DNA of 37,962 nucleotides from Sphingobium sp. GTDB taxonomy: Bacteria > Pseudomonadota > Alphaproteobacteria > Sphingomonadales > Sphingomonadaceae. This document shows positions 8,639 through 17,525 of the stretch, one piece after another. Location of the stretch: the NCBI GenBank assembly GCA_017745115.1, contig JAGIAA010000026.1:1-37962 (forward strand). The letters run 5' to 3'. Every line of letters starts with the position of its first letter. Within the stretch, counting starts at the first letter, position 1. Below the pieces are notes generated by a model that was not told where the DNA came from, searched no databases, and saw nothing but the letters and a program-made list of their open reading frames with translations. The translations under genes and the position numbers were made by a program.

Positions 8639-9439
8639 TCAGTCTTCCCGGCGATAATAGTCGCTATATTTGTCGTAGGCGCCGAGGCCGATGCCCTCGC
8701 CGATGCCGCCCTCGTAGCGGTTGAGCACCGAGCCGATGCACTTGGCCGGCTCGAGCAGGCGCATGGAATCGGTGATCTGCCGTGCGCTGGTGCGGCCTTG
8801 CTCGACGACCATCAGATAGGCATCGATCATGGTCGCCACGACCATCGCGTCGTCATTCGCGAAGACGGGCGGCATGTCGAAGATCACGATGGTATCATCC
8901 GGCAGCTTCTTCAGGGCCTTCACGAACGCCGCGAAGCGGTCGCTGGCGAGCAGGTCCACCGTTTCCAGGTCGTTCGGGAAGCAGGGGAAGAGGCTGAGAT
9001 TGGTACCCGCGACCGAGCAGCCGACCTTGGCGAGGTCGTCGGTGCCGCCGGCCAGGAAATCTTCCAGGCCGCCCTTGCCGGTCAGGCCGAAATTGGCCGC
9101 CAGCGATGCGCGCCGCACGTCGAGGTCGAAGGCCAGCGTCTTGAGGCTGGGCAAGCGGCTCAGCGAAGCGGCAATGTTGGCGGACAGGAACGACTTGCCC
9201 GCGCCGGGCGCCGGCGAGGTGATGCCCACGATCTTGTAGCCGTTCGTGCGCATGCGCTTGATCAGCTGCGACCGCAGCAGGCTGAACGGACGCGACGTGA
9301 GATTGCGGCTGTTGAAGCCGACAATGTGGTTGCGCTCCAGCACCGCTGCGTTGGGCGTGAAGACCGGCAGTTCGCTCCGCTCCGGGATCGAAAAGCTCTT
9401 GCGGGCGGTCGCCGCGTCGGGCGCGAAAATATCAGACAA
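8639..9439 (-). CDS. BY-kinase-like exopolysaccharide tyrosine autokinase (CpsD/GelE type)
   Basis: This 266-residue cytoplasmic ATPase is the separate kinase half of a Wzc system. Its phosphorylation cycle normally controls the assembly state of the Wzz-like partner and so polymer length and export. It has a Walker A segment GITSPAPGAGKS (72-83, Lys82), a Walker A' AFDLDVRR (103-110), a Walker B VIFDMPP (185-191, Asp188) and a C-terminal tyrosine cluster (Y255, Y258, Y261, Y262 in AYDKYSDYY). The usual EX2RX2R oligomerisation motif near FSLLRSQLIKR is degenerate: the Glu is missing. It follows the Wzz-like gene by 26 bases at the end of the export operon. I recall the same two-protein split (GelC/GelE) from sphingan producers. 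Confidence 0.88.
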   Translation of the reverse strand: MSDIFAPDAATARKSFSIPERSELPVFTPNAAVLERNHIVGFNSRNLTSRPFSLLRSQLIKRMRTNGYKIVGITSPAPGAGKSFLSANIAASLSRLPSLKTLAFDLDVRRASLAANFGLTGKGGLEDFLAGGTDDLAKVGCSVAGTNLSLFPCFPNDLETVDLLASDRFAAFVKALKKLPDDTIVIFDMPPVFANDDAMVVATMIDAYLMVVEQGRTSARQITDSMRLLEPAKCIGSVLNRYEGGIGEGIGLGAYDKYSDYYRRED

Positions 9440-9465
9440 AGGTCATTCTCCTGCCGCGCATCCGA

Positions 9466-10944
9466 TCAATCATCATCATCGTCGTCATCTTTTTTGCCGC
9501 CCTTGGGCCAGAGGCTGGCCAAGATCCCGCTGCCGCGTTCGCCAGGTGCATAGATGGTCGGAATGACCACCAGCGGCGGCTCGCCGATCGTCTTCGTCAC
9601 GGTCATGACGTGCCGGATCGGGCGGTTGACGATCTCGAGGAGCATGATGACGGCGATACCGAACATCGCGCCCAGTCCCAGGCCGGCCGAGATGAGCATC
9701 GGCCGGTTGGGGCTGATCGGCTTTTCAGGGGTGGTCGGCGATTCGAGCATGCGCAGGCGCTCGCCCTGCTGCTCGTCGTCGGCGCGCTTGCCGGCGCGGG
9801 CCGCGCGCAGCTGGATCGCCGCGCGCTGATATTGCGAGTTGAGACCGTCGAGCTTTTCCTGAAGCTGGGCGACCTGGGCCTGCACGACCGGCGCCTGACG
9901 CGCCGCCGAAACCGACGAGTTCGCCGCGCCAAGCGAGCCGCGCAGGGTTGCGATCTGGCGATTGTTGAAGGCGATCTGGTTGTCGATCGTGCTGGCGCGG
10001 TCGATCGGCAAGTCGTTTTCGCGGCTCTTGGCGAGCTGCTTGGCTTCCTCGAGCCGGCGCTTCGCCAGGATAACGTCAGGATGCGTTTCCGTGTAGGTCG
10101 CGCGCAGCGTTGCGAGGTTCGCCTCGGCGGCCTGGACGCCGGGATCGCGATCGGCCGTTGTCTTGGCGAGGTCGCGCTGCGACTTGAGCTGGGCGTTGGC
10201 CTGCTCGATCTGGATGATCTGCGACTGGATGAGGTCGGGCGACGACACATAGCCGCCGGTGCCGGCCGCCAGGGCCGAGCCGTTACGGGACTTGATGTCG
10301 AGAATCTGACCTTCCAGCGCGCTGATCTGGGTCTGGAGCTCCTCGGTCTGGTCGGTCAGGAACTGGACCATATTGGTCGCCTGCTCGGACTGGGTGCTCG
10401 AATTGATCTGCTGGATCTGGTTGGTGATGGACTGCAGCACGGCCTGTGCCTTGACCGGCTCGGCATAATCGAAGCTGATGCTGAACGCGATCGTGCTTTG
10501 CCGGCCGTTGCCGCTTGCCTGGATGTTGCCCGAGACCGGTTCGATCTGGATAGAGTTGCGCATCTTTTCGATGACCTCGGAGTAGGTCTTGATGCGCAGC
10601 TCGGTCTGATAGAGCGAGTTGCGGTTGATCAGATCGATGAGCTGCGTCCGGCTCAGCACTTCCTGACGGATGCGCGCCATGCGCTGGTCGATGATCTCCA
10701 CGCTGCTCGCATCGCTGGCCACTTCTTCAGGCAGCAGCGGCGCCTCGACCAGCAATGTCGCCTTGGACTGGAAGGTGACTGGCAGCAGGAAGGCAAGTGC
10801 GACGCCAACGATCAGGCCGACCGTGGTCGGGATGATCAGCAGCCATTTGCGCTGGAAGATGATCGTCGGCAAATGCGGCAGCATCGCGCCGATCGCCGAC
10901 TCTTCCGTTGCCTCGAAATTGGTCGATTGCGTGTTCATGTTCAC
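9466..10944 (-). CDS. Wzz/GelC-like polysaccharide co-polymerase (chain-length determinant)
   Basis: This 492-residue inner-membrane protein sets polymer length and bridges polymerase to exporter. It has a first membrane helix (about 34-55), a long periplasmic region rich in heptad-like Gln/Leu segments (about 180-400, likely coiled coil), the proline-rich PTTPEKPISPNRP motif, a second helix (about 416-437) and a short cytoplasmic tail without a kinase domain. The tail ends KKDDDDDDD, an unusual run of seven Asp. The GTG at 10944 overlaps the upstream stop by 4 bases; an ATG two codons later is an equally possible start. The BY-kinase that lacks a membrane domain is the next gene, so the two should act together. 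Confidence 0.9.
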   Translation of the reverse strand: MNMNTQSTNFEATEESAIGAMLPHLPTIIFQRKWLLIIPTTVGLIVGVALAFLLPVTFQSKATLLVEAPLLPEEVASDASSVEIIDQRMARIRQEVLSRTQLIDLINRNSLYQTELRIKTYSEVIEKMRNSIQIEPVSGNIQASGNGRQSTIAFSISFDYAEPVKAQAVLQSITNQIQQINSSTQSEQATNMVQFLTDQTEELQTQISALEGQILDIKSRNGSALAAGTGGYVSSPDLIQSQIIQIEQANAQLKSQRDLAKTTADRDPGVQAAEANLATLRATYTETHPDVILAKRRLEEAKQLAKSRENDLPIDRASTIDNQIAFNNRQIATLRGSLGAANSSVSAARQAPVVQAQVAQLQEKLDGLNSQYQRAAIQLRAARAGKRADDEQQGERLRMLESPTTPEKPISPNRPMLISAGLGLGAMFGIAVIMLLEIVNRPIRHVMTVTKTIGEPPLVVIPTIYAPGERGSGILASLWPKGGKKDDDDDDD

Positions 10945-12119
10945 CGTCCGAACCGGTAGGAAAGGCCAACCCCGCCGTAAAAGCTCCGCTCGCGGCCGAT
11001 CGTCGATTTGATCGGATCGGTATAGCGCGCTTTGACGGTCAGAGAGAGGCGTTCCATGAGCTGATGGTCGTAGTTGGCCGAAGCGCTGAGGTAGCTGTAA
11101 TCATAAGCGGATATGGAGCTCGTCGACTTCGTGCTCGCGTAGCTTCCGGCGAGACTGAACGAACTGCGCGGAGACAGCTTGTAGCTGTAGTTCGCGCCGA
11201 CCTGGTTGATGATCGAGCTGCCGGCCGTCGATGTAGCACCGACCGAACGCGAGGCATTGACGCAGAAATTGCTGCGTTCGCCGTCGTGGCAAAGTGCCGC
11301 GCTGCCCGTAAACGACGTCGTGTTGACCGACGGGACTGCAGGCCTGCTCTCGGTGTTGAAGGTGGCGCCGGCAGAGACGTTCAGCGTGGTCCGCGGCGCG
11401 AGCTTCAGTGACAGGGTCGCGGCTGGGGAAAAGGCCTTGAACGAACCGAACGTCGCCTGATCGTAGTCGGTCTTCGCATAGGTCGCGGTGAAACCGCCCG
11501 CCATGCGGTCGCTAAACACATGCGAGAAGCCGCCCGTGCCGGAATAGCTGGTGAAGCTTGAGCTGCCCGCCCCGGCATAGTCGACCTTGGTGATTGTGGC
11601 GCCGAAATTGAGCGTGTCGCGCGTCGAAACCTGGGTGCCCAAGCCTACCCGGCCCGCCAGGGTCTTGGTGCGGGTGCCGCCGTTCTCGGTCACTGTCGGG
11701 TCGAGGATCGGGTTCAACGGATCGAGCGGCAGGAGCGGCTGGATCGCGGTGACGAGGCCGCTGTTGACCGTGCTCGAATAGGAGGCGCCGGCGGTGAGGT
11801 TGGTGCGCGGGCTGATGCGCACCGCCGAATCCGCCCCGAGCGACCAGTTGGTCACATCGGAATAGCGGGATGTGAAGAACGCCTGTTCCACCCGGCCGCT
11901 GAGATTGAGGCTGCTGGTCGGACCGATGAGTTCGACGCGCGGCGCGGCAGTCAGGATGATCGTGCCGGTGCTTTGCGAATTCGCATCGAAATAGGGGTTC
12001 GATCCGTAGCCGCCTTCAGCGCTGACCACGGCGGATGCGCGCGTGTCGGCATAGGCTGCGCCGGCCAGCAGCAGTGCGGCCAGCGGAACGGCGGGCAGGA
12101 AACGTTTTGCCAGGGTCAT
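10941..12119 (-). CDS. Outer-membrane beta-barrel protein of the polysaccharide export operon
   Basis: This 392-residue protein has a clear signal peptide (MTLAKRFLPAVPLAALLLAGAAYA, cut before Asp) and then a succession of amphipathic strands with alternating hydrophobic and polar residues, rich in Ser, Thr, Tyr and Gly, ending in SFYGGVGLSYRFGR, as expected for a transmembrane barrel. About 368 mature residues would suit some 16-18 strands. It sits between the OPX gene (4-base ATGA overlap) and the Wzz-like gene (4-base GTGA overlap), so it is tightly tied to export. I infer that it is the outer-membrane channel partner of the short OPX protein. An adhesin or assembly role cannot be excluded. 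Confidence 0.82.
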   Translation of the reverse strand: MTLAKRFLPAVPLAALLLAGAAYADTRASAVVSAEGGYGSNPYFDANSQSTGTIILTAAPRVELIGPTSSLNLSGRVEQAFFTSRYSDVTNWSLGADSAVRISPRTNLTAGASYSSTVNSGLVTAIQPLLPLDPLNPILDPTVTENGGTRTKTLAGRVGLGTQVSTRDTLNFGATITKVDYAGAGSSSFTSYSGTGGFSHVFSDRMAGGFTATYAKTDYDQATFGSFKAFSPAATLSLKLAPRTTLNVSAGATFNTESRPAVPSVNTTSFTGSAALCHDGERSNFCVNASRSVGATSTAGSSIINQVGANYSYKLSPRSSFSLAGSYASTKSTSSISAYDYSYLSASANYDHQLMERLSLTVKARYTDPIKSTIGRERSFYGGVGLSYRFGR

Positions 12120-12706
12120 GGGACGATCACCGTATCGCCCACCTCGATCTGGGGAATTTCCTTCGCCGCCGCAGCGGGAATGCTACCCTTCATGACGCCG
12201 CCGAGGCGGACCCGCACCGACGTGAGACCCGAGCCCGACTTGCGCACGATGGTGACATTGTCGAGATTGGCGAACTCGTCCGGACCGCCGGCGGCCGCGA
12301 GGGCTTCCAGCACGTTGACGTAGCGCATCGGCGTGAAGCTGCCGGGCTGCTTGACGCGGCCGATGATCGAATAGCTGTAGCCGCTCGGCGACTGCACGGA
12401 GACGGTAACCTGCGGCGGCTGGCCGTTATACTGGCTCGACAGCGACTTCGAGATCATGGCCTCGACATCGGTCGTCTTGAGGCCCGACACGACGACGCGG
12501 CCGACCAGAGGAAAGGTGAAGCTGCCGTCGGGCAGCACGCGGATCGCGCGCTGAAGCCGTTCGTCACCCCAGACGTAGACCTCGATCTGGTCACCGGGGC
12601 TGAGCTTGTAATCCGCGCTGGGTGCCTGCGCCGCCACCGGCGACGCAACTGCACAAAGGAGCGGAAGAACAAGCGAAATCGACCATGACTTCTTGAGTGG
12701 CGCCAC
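12116..12706 (-). CDS. Polysaccharide export protein, short Wza/OPX type
   Basis: This is a 196-residue periplasmic exporter component with a Poly_export domain (YKLSPGDQIEVYVWGDERL...DGSFTFPLVGRV) and one SLBB domain (YSYSIIGRVKQPGSFTPMRYVNVLEALAAAGGPDEFA). The GTG at 12706, 8 bases after AGGA, gives a good signal peptide (APLKKSWSISLVLPLLCAVASPVAA); starts further upstream would place about 31 extra residues before it. No lipobox Cys is visible. The protein ends soon after the SLBB domain (GDTVIVP), so it lacks the extra domains and C-terminal amphipathic helix that form the outer-membrane pore of E. coli Wza (about 380 residues). It starts the export operon and overlaps the barrel gene by 4 bases. 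Confidence 0.9.
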   Translation of the reverse strand: MAPLKKSWSISLVLPLLCAVASPVAAQAPSADYKLSPGDQIEVYVWGDERLQRAIRVLPDGSFTFPLVGRVVVSGLKTTDVEAMISKSLSSQYNGQPPQVTVSVQSPSGYSYSIIGRVKQPGSFTPMRYVNVLEALAAAGGPDEFANLDNVTIVRKSGSGLTSVRVRLGGVMKGSIPAAAAKEIPQIEVGDTVIVP

Positions 12707-12884
12707 GTGAACGATCCTTTCGCTGGTCTTGGTACCGCGCATCCTATAGCAGCTTAGTCTGTCGAAACCACGTAAAAGGCAGGTTAACGACACTGACAAG
12801 CCACATCCTTCGAGAGCGCGTTTGCCTGAACCCCGTCAAACCATTAGAGGTTCCGAAAGATCGGCTCTGCTAGAGAATTGGCGC

Positions 12885-14525
12885 ATGATATCAACCGATG
12901 ACGCCGGTCGAGGCCTAGGCCCCATTCCTTTCAGCGATGATCGCGTTGCGGCGCGACATGTTGCGCGTTCGCCACTGTCGCGACTGTTGATGGCGGCGGC
13001 GTGCGGGCTGCTGCTGGCTCCGGCCGCCTGCAAGGCGCCCTCGGAAAAGGCCGACGAATATGCGCAAAGAGCCAGCCAGCTGGCGGAAGCGGGCGATCGG
13101 CTGGGCGCCCTCGGCGCGATTCAAAAGGCGATCGGACTGCGCGACGACAATGCCTCCTATTTCCTGCTCCAGGCGTCGATCGAGCTGCGGTCGGGTCATC
13201 CGGTCGAGGCGTTCGTCGCCGGCCGGCGGGCGCTCGAGCTCGATGCGGCGAGCGTCGATGCGCTGAGTCTCGTTGCCAATGTCGGCATGCAGGTCGGCCA
13301 GTTTGACGAAGCCTATGACGCGTCGACCCGCTTGCTCGCGCTCGATCCCTCATCGCTGATCGGTTTGCAGACCAAGGGCCTCTATGAACTGCTGAAAAAC
13401 CGCTACGTCGACGCCGAAGCGACGGCGCAGCGCCTGCTGCAGATCAGTCCCGCCGACACCGCCGGCGTCATCATCCATGCGCGGGTGCTGGCCAAGACGA
13501 AGAAGATCGAGGAGGCGCTGGCCTTCATCAACGACCGGGTGGCGCAGTCGTCGCAGTCGCCGGCGCTGCTGATCACGCTGATCAACCTCAACCGCGCGCT
13601 GGGCAAGCCGGAGGAGATGGCCAAGGGCTTCGCCGAGCTCGATCAGCTTGCGCCCGATCGGAGCGCGACGCTTCGCCTCGATGAGATCAACCTGCTCTAC
13701 CAGCTCGGCCGCACCGCTGATGCGCGGGCGCGGACCGCCGCTCTGCTCAGTACCAAGTCCGTCGACGTTGCCGCCGTTACCGTGCTGCAGCGGCTCTGGT
13801 GGCAATATGATCCCAAGCCATTCGATCGGCAGAGCCTCCAGGCTGCGAAGGAGTGGGGCGATCCCATTCTCCTGTTCGGCATCGCGCGCTTTTTCCTCTG
13901 GCAGGGGGAGCCTCAGCTCGCCGACGACGCCTTCTTCTCCTTTCCCGAGGGTCTGCGTAACCCGTGCTTGGCGGTGCACCTACGCGCCGCCTACCGGCTG
14001 GGCAACCAGGCGGACACACGGAAGCTCAACGACAAGATCCTGGAGCGGGACAGTGAGAATGTCGATGCGTTGCTGCTGCGCGCGGCGTTCGAGGAACAGG
14101 ACGGGCATCGCGATCGCGCGATCGAGTCAACCCAGCGCGCGTTGAATGCCGATCAGACCAATCCCGAAATCTATGTGACGCTGGCGGAACTGAACGCGAG
14201 GGCGGGTGATAAGGCGCGCGCGCAGCAGCTCTTCGAGGAAGGATTGCAGCAGATGCCGCAGGATTTCCTGCTCATCCAGCGTTATACGCAATTTCTTCAT
14301 CAGTCCGGCAATAGAAGCCGGGCAGTGTCGGTATCGCGGGCATTTGCCCGTGCCTCGCCGTCATCGGTCAAGGCCTGGACGATCATGGCGCAGCAATGCG
14401 CTTGGGCTGCAGACGCTGCTTGCGCAACGGAAGCGGCCGCGGGTAGGACAGCTGCGGCGACGCGTTACAGCGTCGACGAGCCTCCGGGGACGGCTCCAGA
14501 TCGTGGTCTGCTCGGGAAGTTTTGA
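12885..14525 (+). CDS. TPR-repeat protein, probable lipoprotein or anchored scaffold
   Basis: This protein of about 546 residues is largely TPR-like helical pairs (for example GDRLGALGAIQKAIGLRDDN, GQFDEAYDASTRLLALDPSS, HRDRAIESTQRALNADQTNP, KARAQQLFEEGLQQMPQD). Near the N-terminus a hydrophobic stretch SRLLMAAACGLLLAPAAC ends at a Cys that could be a lipobox, though Pro-Ala-Ala-Cys is a weak one. The start is uncertain: I use the ATG at 12885, which leaves a long n-region. A TTG at 12822 and an internal ATG at 12990 are alternatives. It is divergent from the export operon and precedes the initiating transferase, so I infer a scaffold for the synthesis or export complex. It also recalls TPR lipoproteins of exosortase/EPS loci. 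Confidence 0.75.
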   Translation: MISTDDAGRGLGPIPFSDDRVAARHVARSPLSRLLMAAACGLLLAPAACKAPSEKADEYAQRASQLAEAGDRLGALGAIQKAIGLRDDNASYFLLQASIELRSGHPVEAFVAGRRALELDAASVDALSLVANVGMQVGQFDEAYDASTRLLALDPSSLIGLQTKGLYELLKNRYVDAEATAQRLLQISPADTAGVIIHARVLAKTKKIEEALAFINDRVAQSSQSPALLITLINLNRALGKPEEMAKGFAELDQLAPDRSATLRLDEINLLYQLGRTADARARTAALLSTKSVDVAAVTVLQRLWWQYDPKPFDRQSLQAAKEWGDPILLFGIARFFLWQGEPQLADDAFFSFPEGLRNPCLAVHLRAAYRLGNQADTRKLNDKILERDSENVDALLLRAAFEEQDGHRDRAIESTQRALNADQTNPEIYVTLAELNARAGDKARAQQLFEEGLQQMPQDFLLIQRYTQFLHQSGNRSRAVSVSRAFARASPSSVKAWTIMAQQCAWAADAACATEAAAGRTAAATRYSVDEPPGTAPDRGLLGKF

Positions 14526-14558
14526 GTGTCAGGATCTTCGTTGCGGAAGCTGAACTGA

Positions 14559-16007
14559 GTGCGTGTCAGGCGACCAACCCGGAACAAATATGTTCGTTTC
14601 ACGTCGAACGTGCTGCGTTCCGGCGGTATCATCAATGATATCGCCTGCTTTCTGTCGGCATTCGGGCTCACAGTCCTGTTTATCGACGGCTATCTGCGAT
14701 ATTATTTCGAGTTCCGGCTGCATTCGACGGCGGCCATCGTCCTTGCCATCAACTTCTTCCTGATCCGCATTTCGCGCGACGCCTATTCGGCCTTGCGCGG
14801 CCAAGGCGACGATCTGGGGAGTGGAACGATCCTCGATTTCCTCGTCGCTTCCACGCTGACGGGCTTCACGATCCTCCAGTTCGGCCGCTTCGAGGATCTC
14901 AACACGACCTTCGTCGTCAGCTATCTCGGCATCTGCTTCGTGCTGCTGATCGTGACGCGGCTGTTGTTCCGGCGGTTCGTCTGGACGATCATGCGACAGG
15001 GCATCATCGGCCAGCGCGTCGCGATCTACGGCGCGGACCGCGAGACGACGACGCGCGTCCTGGAACTGCTCGATATCGAGCGCCTCCCGCACATCAACAT
15101 CATCGGCTTTGCCGACGACCGTCGCGACGATCGCGTCGAAACCGGCATGATCGGGCGCTTTCCGTTTCTGGGCGGTTTCGAGGAGCTGCTGGCGCTGGCG
15201 CGGGAAGGCATGCTCGACCAGCTGATCGTCGCGCTGCCGATGGTCCGCCAGGAGCGGCTCAACATGATCATAGAGCAGCTTTCAGCCGGTTCGATCGACG
15301 TCTGCATCATGCCGCGCGAGTTCCTCGTGCTGCGCGACCGGTATCGCGTCAATTATATCGGTTCGCTGCCGGTGCTGAACGTCTGGCAGCAGCCGGTTCG
15401 CGACTTCGACGGCATATTGAAGGCGGCGCAGGACTGGTTGCTCGCCTTTTTCGGGCTCATCATTCTTTCGCCGTTGCTCATCCTCACCGCCATTGCGATC
15501 AAGCTGGAGAGCAAGGGGCCGATCTTCTTCAAGCAGAAGCGCTTCGGCTTCAACAATCTCGATATCGACGTGCTGAAGTTTCGTTCGATGTACACCGATC
15601 GGCAGGACGTGAGCGGCGCTGAGCGCACCACCAAGAACGATCCGCGCGTGACCAAAGTCGGCCGCATCATCCGGCGGACGAGCATCGACGAACTGCCTCA
15701 GCTCATCAATGTGCTGCGCGGTGAGATGTCGATCGTCGGTCCGCGCCCGCACGCCACGGCCATGCGCGTCGGGGAGGCCTATTATCACGATGCGGTACGC
15801 GGTTATGCCGCCCGGCACCGCGTCCGGCCCGGCATCACCGGCCTTGCGCAGGTGCGCGGCCTGCGCGGTGAAATCGATACGATCGAGCGCGCGAAGCAGC
15901 GCGTGGAATATGACACTTATTATATCGAGAATTGGTCGCCGCTGCTCGATCTGCGCATCATTTTCGAGACGCTTTTCCGCCTGATCTGGGATCGGCATGC
16001 CTATTGA
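14559..16007 (+). CDS. Undecaprenyl-phosphate glycosylphosphotransferase (initiating enzyme)
   Basis: This 482-residue membrane enzyme moves a sugar-1-phosphate (usually glucose-1-P from UDP-glucose) onto undecaprenyl phosphate, the first step of repeat-unit assembly. It has N-terminal membrane helices, a central Rossmann-like domain (GQRVAIYGADRETTTRVLELL), then a fifth hydrophobic segment (DWLLAFFGLIILSPLLILTAIAIKLE) and the catalytic domain with GPIFFKQKRFGFNN, KFRSM near 340-345, DELPQLINVLRGEMSIVGPRP at 377-397 and RPGITGLAQVRG. This is the full-length WcaJ/PssY/GelB architecture. The GTG at 14559 begins 33 bases after the TPR stop, and wzy-like follows by 25 bases, so the three probably form one operon. 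Sugar specificity is inferred from family and neighbours. Confidence 0.93.
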   Translation: MRVRRPTRNKYVRFTSNVLRSGGIINDIACFLSAFGLTVLFIDGYLRYYFEFRLHSTAAIVLAINFFLIRISRDAYSALRGQGDDLGSGTILDFLVASTLTGFTILQFGRFEDLNTTFVVSYLGICFVLLIVTRLLFRRFVWTIMRQGIIGQRVAIYGADRETTTRVLELLDIERLPHINIIGFADDRRDDRVETGMIGRFPFLGGFEELLALAREGMLDQLIVALPMVRQERLNMIIEQLSAGSIDVCIMPREFLVLRDRYRVNYIGSLPVLNVWQQPVRDFDGILKAAQDWLLAFFGLIILSPLLILTAIAIKLESKGPIFFKQKRFGFNNLDIDVLKFRSMYTDRQDVSGAERTTKNDPRVTKVGRIIRRTSIDELPQLINVLRGEMSIVGPRPHATAMRVGEAYYHDAVRGYAARHRVRPGITGLAQVRGLRGEIDTIERAKQRVEYDTYYIENWSPLLDLRIIFETLFRLIWDRHAY

Positions 16008-16032
16008 GTGCGACATCGTGAGGAGGCGCTAG

Positions 16033-17451
16033 ATGGGTGGCGGCCTCGAAACGGGCAATTTTCTTGCCACGGGCATCTTGATCGGCTGGCCGCTCGTCAC
16101 GCTGGTGCTGTTTCTGGTCCTGTCGATGGAGCGGGCGATCATCGCGTCGCTGCTCGGCGCCTATCTGTTGCTGCCGATGAATGTCGGCTTCGACTTCAAG
16201 GGCATCCCGACGCTGGACAAGACCAGCATTCCGAACGTCTCGATATTCCTGCTCGCGTTCGTCATGGCGCGTCCCGGCGCGTTCAGATGGCCGCGCAACT
16301 TTCTCGTCAATCTGCTCATGGCCTGCTATGCGGTCAGTCCCTTCATTACCTGTCTGACAAATGGCGATGCGATCCAGATCGGCACGGTCACCTTGCCGGG
16401 TCTGACGCTGTACAGTGCCGTTTCCGCGGCAGCGGGAAATGCGATTGAGTTGATGCCCTTCATCATCGGTGCGGGATTGCTCCATACCGAGAGGGCGCAT
16501 CGCGAGTTCCTGTCGCTTTTTGTGCTGGCGGCCCTGTTCTATACGGTCCCCATCCTGCTCGAGGTTTTGAAGGGCCCATTTCTTCAGATCGTTATCTACC
16601 ATGCCAATCCGGGGACGTCCTGGACGCAGCAAATGCGGAACGGCGGCTTCCGCGCCATGGTTTTCATGGGGCATGGCCTGCTGATCTCGACGTTTCTGGC
16701 TATGGCCGTTCTCGCTGCGATCGGACTTGCGCGAGGGAAGGGACGAATCTTCGGAGTTCCGGCCTCAATTTGCGCCGCCTATCTTTTTGCGGTTCTCTTC
16801 CTCAACAAGTCGTTGGGCGCCCTCCTGCTCGTCATGCTGGTCGGCGCCCTGCTCTTCATGTTCAGATCCCGCCGATTCGTCGGAATAGTGCTCGTTTTCG
16901 CCATGATGGTAGTAAGCTATCCGGTGGTGCGCGTCAGTGCGCAGGGGCCGATCAACGCCATTGCATCGCTATCATCCAACATCTCCGAAGATCGCACCGA
17001 ATCCTTCCTGTTCCGGTTGCGCAACGAAGATATGTTGCTGAATCGCGCCAAGGAGCGCCCCCTGTTCGGCTGGGGCGGCTTTGCCCGCAACCGCGTGTTT
17101 TTTGTCACCGCCTGGGGCCAGACGGTCGATCGCTCTGTCACCGACGGGGCTTGGATCATCACCTTGGGAACAAGCGGCTGGTTCGGATATCTCACCGTAT
17201 TCGGATTGCTCTGCTATCCCTTCTTGCATCTGTTCCGGATGCGCCGGCAGGCCATTTCACCCGCCAGCCTCGCAATGGCGGCAATGCTCATCCTGAATCT
17301 GCTCGATCTCATTCCCAATTCCTCGCTGCGGCCTGTGACCTGGCTCATCGCGGGCGCGCTCGCGGGCCTTCCGAGACTGAGCCAGGCAAGACGGTCACAG
17401 ACGGCGCTGGCGGCGCCGGCGAGAGGACAGCCAGTCTCCGCGACCACCTGA
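16033..17451 (+). CDS. Wzy-like polysaccharide polymerase (O-antigen ligase/polymerase family)
   Basis: This 472-residue integral membrane protein has ten or more hydrophobic helices and the family hallmark RAKERPLFGWGGFARNR in the large loop near 335-350, seen in Wzy and WaaL proteins. It should join lipid-linked repeat units in the periplasm. The ATG has a strong GGAGG ribosome site 7 bases upstream. Position after the initiating transferase, with Wzz-like and OPX genes close by, favours polymerase over ligase. The C-terminal 35 residues are polar and basic, probably cytoplasmic. Confidence 0.87.
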   Translation: MGGGLETGNFLATGILIGWPLVTLVLFLVLSMERAIIASLLGAYLLLPMNVGFDFKGIPTLDKTSIPNVSIFLLAFVMARPGAFRWPRNFLVNLLMACYAVSPFITCLTNGDAIQIGTVTLPGLTLYSAVSAAAGNAIELMPFIIGAGLLHTERAHREFLSLFVLAALFYTVPILLEVLKGPFLQIVIYHANPGTSWTQQMRNGGFRAMVFMGHGLLISTFLAMAVLAAIGLARGKGRIFGVPASICAAYLFAVLFLNKSLGALLLVMLVGALLFMFRSRRFVGIVLVFAMMVVSYPVVRVSAQGPINAIASLSSNISEDRTESFLFRLRNEDMLLNRAKERPLFGWGGFARNRVFFVTAWGQTVDRSVTDGAWIITLGTSGWFGYLTVFGLLCYPFLHLFRMRRQAISPASLAMAAMLILNLLDLIPNSSLRPVTWLIAGALAGLPRLSQARRSQTALAAPARGQPVSATT

Positions 17452-17525
17452 TCGATCCGCTGTTGGGCATTCGACCTGCCGATTACGCGTCTGCTGTCTG
17501 GAATGAGCTCAACGTCGGGCGATGA

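Noticed and set aside
12707..12884. Specific promoters between the OPX and TPR genes
   Set aside because: Several TTG-like boxes are present, but each pairs only with a poor -10; none is better than chance.
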